Assembly: GCF_002994745.2 (NCBI RefSeq)
Contig: NC_037090.1
Location: forward strand, 6,569,501-6,633,500
Length of the DNA: 64,000 nucleotides
Source of the DNA: Rosa chinensis
Lineage: Eukaryota; Streptophyta; Magnoliopsida; Rosales; Rosaceae
Direction of reading: 5' to 3'
The stretch's first letter is position 1; the number at the start of each line of letters is the position of its first letter. Position numbers and translations under genes: made by a program. The notes beneath the pieces are model-generated. The model was given only the letters and a program-made list of their open reading frames with translations. It did no database searches and was not told where the DNA came from. Shown here piece by piece: positions 61,935 to 64,000 of this stretch.

Positions 61935-62280
61935 AATAGTCCTTTTCTATTTTCCAAGGGCAAATGTGCCTTAATCAATAACAATTGTATTGACTTTTTC
62001 TTATGTGGTGTACCCAATGAAATATGATGTCTAGGAAAGTAATTGAGACCATGGTATTTAAGCGAGCCTCGCTCCACCAACATCTCTCTACTTCCCTGGT
62101 CATATTTCATTGGAATTACCAAACGGAATGAGCAATTACAATTTGTATAAAGTTTGATTGTACTTTGGAATAGACTTTGGAAACCTTGATGTAATCATTG
62201 GTTATTTTCCTTATTAATAAAGTATCGCATTCAATGTCATGGACATGTGTTAATATTCCGAACTTTACTCCTTTTTCAGT
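61935..62280 (+). other. Gag-pol spacer of copy 3
   Basis: No ORF. The block at 62059-62127 (GAGCCTCGCTCCACC...CATCTCTCTACT...TGGAATTACC) matches the spacer of copy 2. The end reads ACTTTACTCCTTTTTCAG and then T plus the pol ATG, a textbook plant 3' splice acceptor. An AATAAA lies near 62215. Confidence 0.65.
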
Positions 62281-64000
62281 ATGTTTTCCGGAGAAATGGA
62301 ATGCCTTCTTGATAGTGGCACCACACATACTATATTACGACACAGGCAATTATTTTTATGGATGAAGCCTAGTCGATCTTCAATAACTACGATGGCAGGA
62401 TCATCACAATTGATTCATGGTCGAGGACCAGCTCAATTTTTGTTGCCAAATGGCACGAATATTAATATCATCGAAGCTCTATATGCTCCTAGGGCTGGAA
62501 GAACCCTATTGAGTTTTAAAGATATAAGAGCCAATGATCTTCATGTGGAAACACATTGTGAGAATGGACAAGAGTTCCTTTGCATTACCTCTAATAACTA
62601 CGGAAATACACGAGTATTAGAGAAACTTATGTGTCGCTCTAGTGGATTATATGCAACCACTATCAGAGTAATTGAATCCAACCATGTCATGAATGAAAAT
62701 TTATGGGATTCTGACACATATAGACTTTGGCACGACCGCTTGGGTCACCCAGGTCGTGATATGATGCTCCGTATATTAAAAACTTCACACGGACATCCAT
62801 TCTTCAAAACGAAAAGAAGTACGAACCAAAGATTGGTCGAAAGAACTACTTCATATCATTCGTTTTGTAAGGCTTGCTCTTTAGCAAAGGTAGGATCAAG
62901 ACCATCCTATGCAAAGGACTCTAAAGAAAATATACCATTCTTGCAAAGAATACAAGGTGATATTTGTGGACCTATTCAACCAACTTGCGGACCATTTAGA
63001 TATTTTATGGTGTTGGTTGATGCATCGACACGCTGGTCACATGTCATGCTATTATCCACGAGAAATGCTGCATTTGCTAAACTCCTAGCACAGATCATTA
63101 AATTAAGGGCTCACCACCCTGATCATCCTATTAAGTCAATTCGTCTTGACAATGCTGGAGAGTTTACATCAAAAACTTTTGATGATTATTGCATGTCCAT
63201 TGGGATCGAGGTAGAACACCCTGTACCTCATGTACACACCCAAAATGGTCTCGCAGAAGCTGCCATTAAAAGACTTCAAATGGTTGCTCGAGCATTGGTT
63301 ATGCGCACCAATCTCCCTATTTCTGCTTGGGGCTATGCAATATTGCACGCAGCTGTGCTTATTCGTCTGAGGCCCACTGCCACCCAACCATTTTCTGCTT
63401 CCCAGATGGTCACTGGGTATGAGCCCGATGTCTCACACTTACGAATATTCGGGTGTGCAGTCTATGTGCCAATTGCGCCGCCACAGCGCACCAAAATGGG
63501 TCCTCAAAGACGATTAGGTCTTTATACTGGATATGACTCTCCCACCATTATCCGCTATATAGAACCCTTGACAGGCGATCTATTTACCGCTAGATTTGCG
63601 GATTGTCACTTTGATGAGACAGTCTTCCCATCATTAGGGGGAGACATGAACAGTAATGTTCAACAGAAAAGACAGGAATTGTCGTGGTTTGTCCCCACTC
63701 TGTCTCATCTTGATCCCCGAACAGCACAATCTGAAATAGAAGTGCGGAGGATTCTCGATCTTCAGAACGTAGCAGAATCAATGCCTGATGCGTTTTCTGA
63801 TATCGCTAAAGTGACAAGATCACATATACCTGCTGCAAATGTGCCTGCAAGGATTGATGTCCCTAACACTAGAGGACATGATGCCATCTCAAGAATACAT
63901 GAGAATGGCGCCAACGTCCCCTATATGGGTGATGTAGTGGCTAGACCCATGGCTCCCGCCAGGAAGCGCGGGAGGCCCATTGGTTCGATGGATTCTCGCC
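62281..64000 (+). CDS. Copia copy 3 pol, protease to integrase, 3' end outside window
   Basis: Open for at least 573 codons with no stop. Aspartic protease site LLDSGTTHTIL is at residues about 9-19. GAG-pre-integrase follows with LWHDRLGHPGRD and FCKACS zinc ligands, then the integrase core with GDICGPI, VDASTRWSH, DNAGEF and the Glu in HTQNGLAEAAIK (D-D-E set complete). The C-terminal part runs through PPQRTKMGPQRRLGLYTGYD. The last visible segment holds RKRGRPIGS, an AT-hook-like core. Copies 1 and 2 carry about 75 extra residues before FCKACS that are absent here. RT and RNase H must lie beyond 64000. Confidence 0.9.
   Translation, partial: MFSGEMECLLDSGTTHTILRHRQLFLWMKPSRSSITTMAGSSQLIHGRGPAQFLLPNGTNINIIEALYAPRAGRTLLSFKDIRANDLHVETHCENGQEFLCITSNNYGNTRVLEKLMCRSSGLYATTIRVIESNHVMNENLWDSDTYRLWHDRLGHPGRDMMLRILKTSHGHPFFKTKRSTNQRLVERTTSYHSFCKACSLAKVGSRPSYAKDSKENIPFLQRIQGDICGPIQPTCGPFRYFMVLVDASTRWSHVMLLSTRNAAFAKLLAQIIKLRAHHPDHPIKSIRLDNAGEFTSKTFDDYCMSIGIEVEHPVPHVHTQNGLAEAAIKRLQMVARALVMRTNLPISAWGYAILHAAVLIRLRPTATQPFSASQMVTGYEPDVSHLRIFGCAVYVPIAPPQRTKMGPQRRLGLYTGYDSPTIIRYIEPLTGDLFTARFADCHFDETVFPSLGGDMNSNVQQKRQELSWFVPTLSHLDPRTAQSEIEVRRILDLQNVAESMPDAFSDIAKVTRSHIPAANVPARIDVPNTRGHDAISRIHENGANVPYMGDVVARPMAPARKRGRPIGSMDSR

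Larger units (their letters stand above)
59310..64000 (+). mobile_element. Ty1-copia element copy 3, runs off the window
   Basis: A third, better-preserved member of the family of copies 1 and 2, with an LTR of its own type, the same PBS (CGTTATCAGCACGAAA at 59666), a long repeat-rich leader, an intact gag and an open pol to the window end. The left LTR edge is uncertain because the 3' LTR lies outside. Lineage: a Bianca-like copia is my guess from the integrase and PBS, not established. Confidence 0.88.

Overview
This window is nuclear DNA from a flowering plant, almost certainly a eudicot. The evidence is intron-rich genes with GT-AG junctions, plant-specific families (VQ, DUF538, plant Agenet, PPR-DYW) and many plant-type LTR retrotransposons. 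I have only a weak impression of Rosaceae and do not claim a genus. All exon joins below were made by eye from GT-AG sites, reading phase and family knowledge.

Layout. 780-8989: importin alpha (10 exons) and a rhodanese/FSH1-hydrolase fusion (9 exons), both on the + strand. 9918-10613: an intronless VQ-motif gene. 11-21.3 kb: a repeat block with local tandem repeats, a long probable solo LTR, and a Ty1-copia element (15427-20887) nested inside the reverse transcriptase of an older, opposite-strand copia. 21753-27171: a 14-exon mitochondrial aminopeptidase P (ICP55). 28509-29138: a UMP-CMP kinase with an uninterrupted CDS and one 5'UTR intron. 29-32 kb: a diverged direct duplication and a 1.05-kb TIR element carrying a 12-bp minisatellite.

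32320-55699 is a tandem duplication of one segment that held a DUF538 gene and a minus-strand Agenet gene. The copies meet at about 51028-51032 with CCAAA microhomology. Copy A is swollen to 18.7 kb by a 2.6-kb insertion flanked by 9-bp repeats and carrying an EXO70 fragment, by two copia elements of one family in opposite orientation (35271-39356 and 43282-50570), and by another LTR fragment with a foldback MITE. It has lost most of the Agenet gene. Copy B is compact, keeps both genes and carries a 5'-truncated LINE-like insertion.

55929-58337 is an intronless PPR-DYW gene, head-to-head with the Agenet gene. From about 59.3 kb to the window end lies a third, open-frame copy of the same broad copia family. 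It has a minisatellite-filled leader, separate gag and pol ORFs, and a splice-acceptor-like site just before pol.

The host genes importin alpha, rhodanese/FSH1, ICP55, DUF538 and Agenet appear, from memory, in the same order as Arabidopsis AT1G09270 to AT1G09320, so this looks like a conserved block opened up by transposons. The window's novelty lies mostly in genome remodelling: nested insertions, gene-fragment capture, microhomology duplication, leader minisatellites and a possible splicing-based gag/pol layout.
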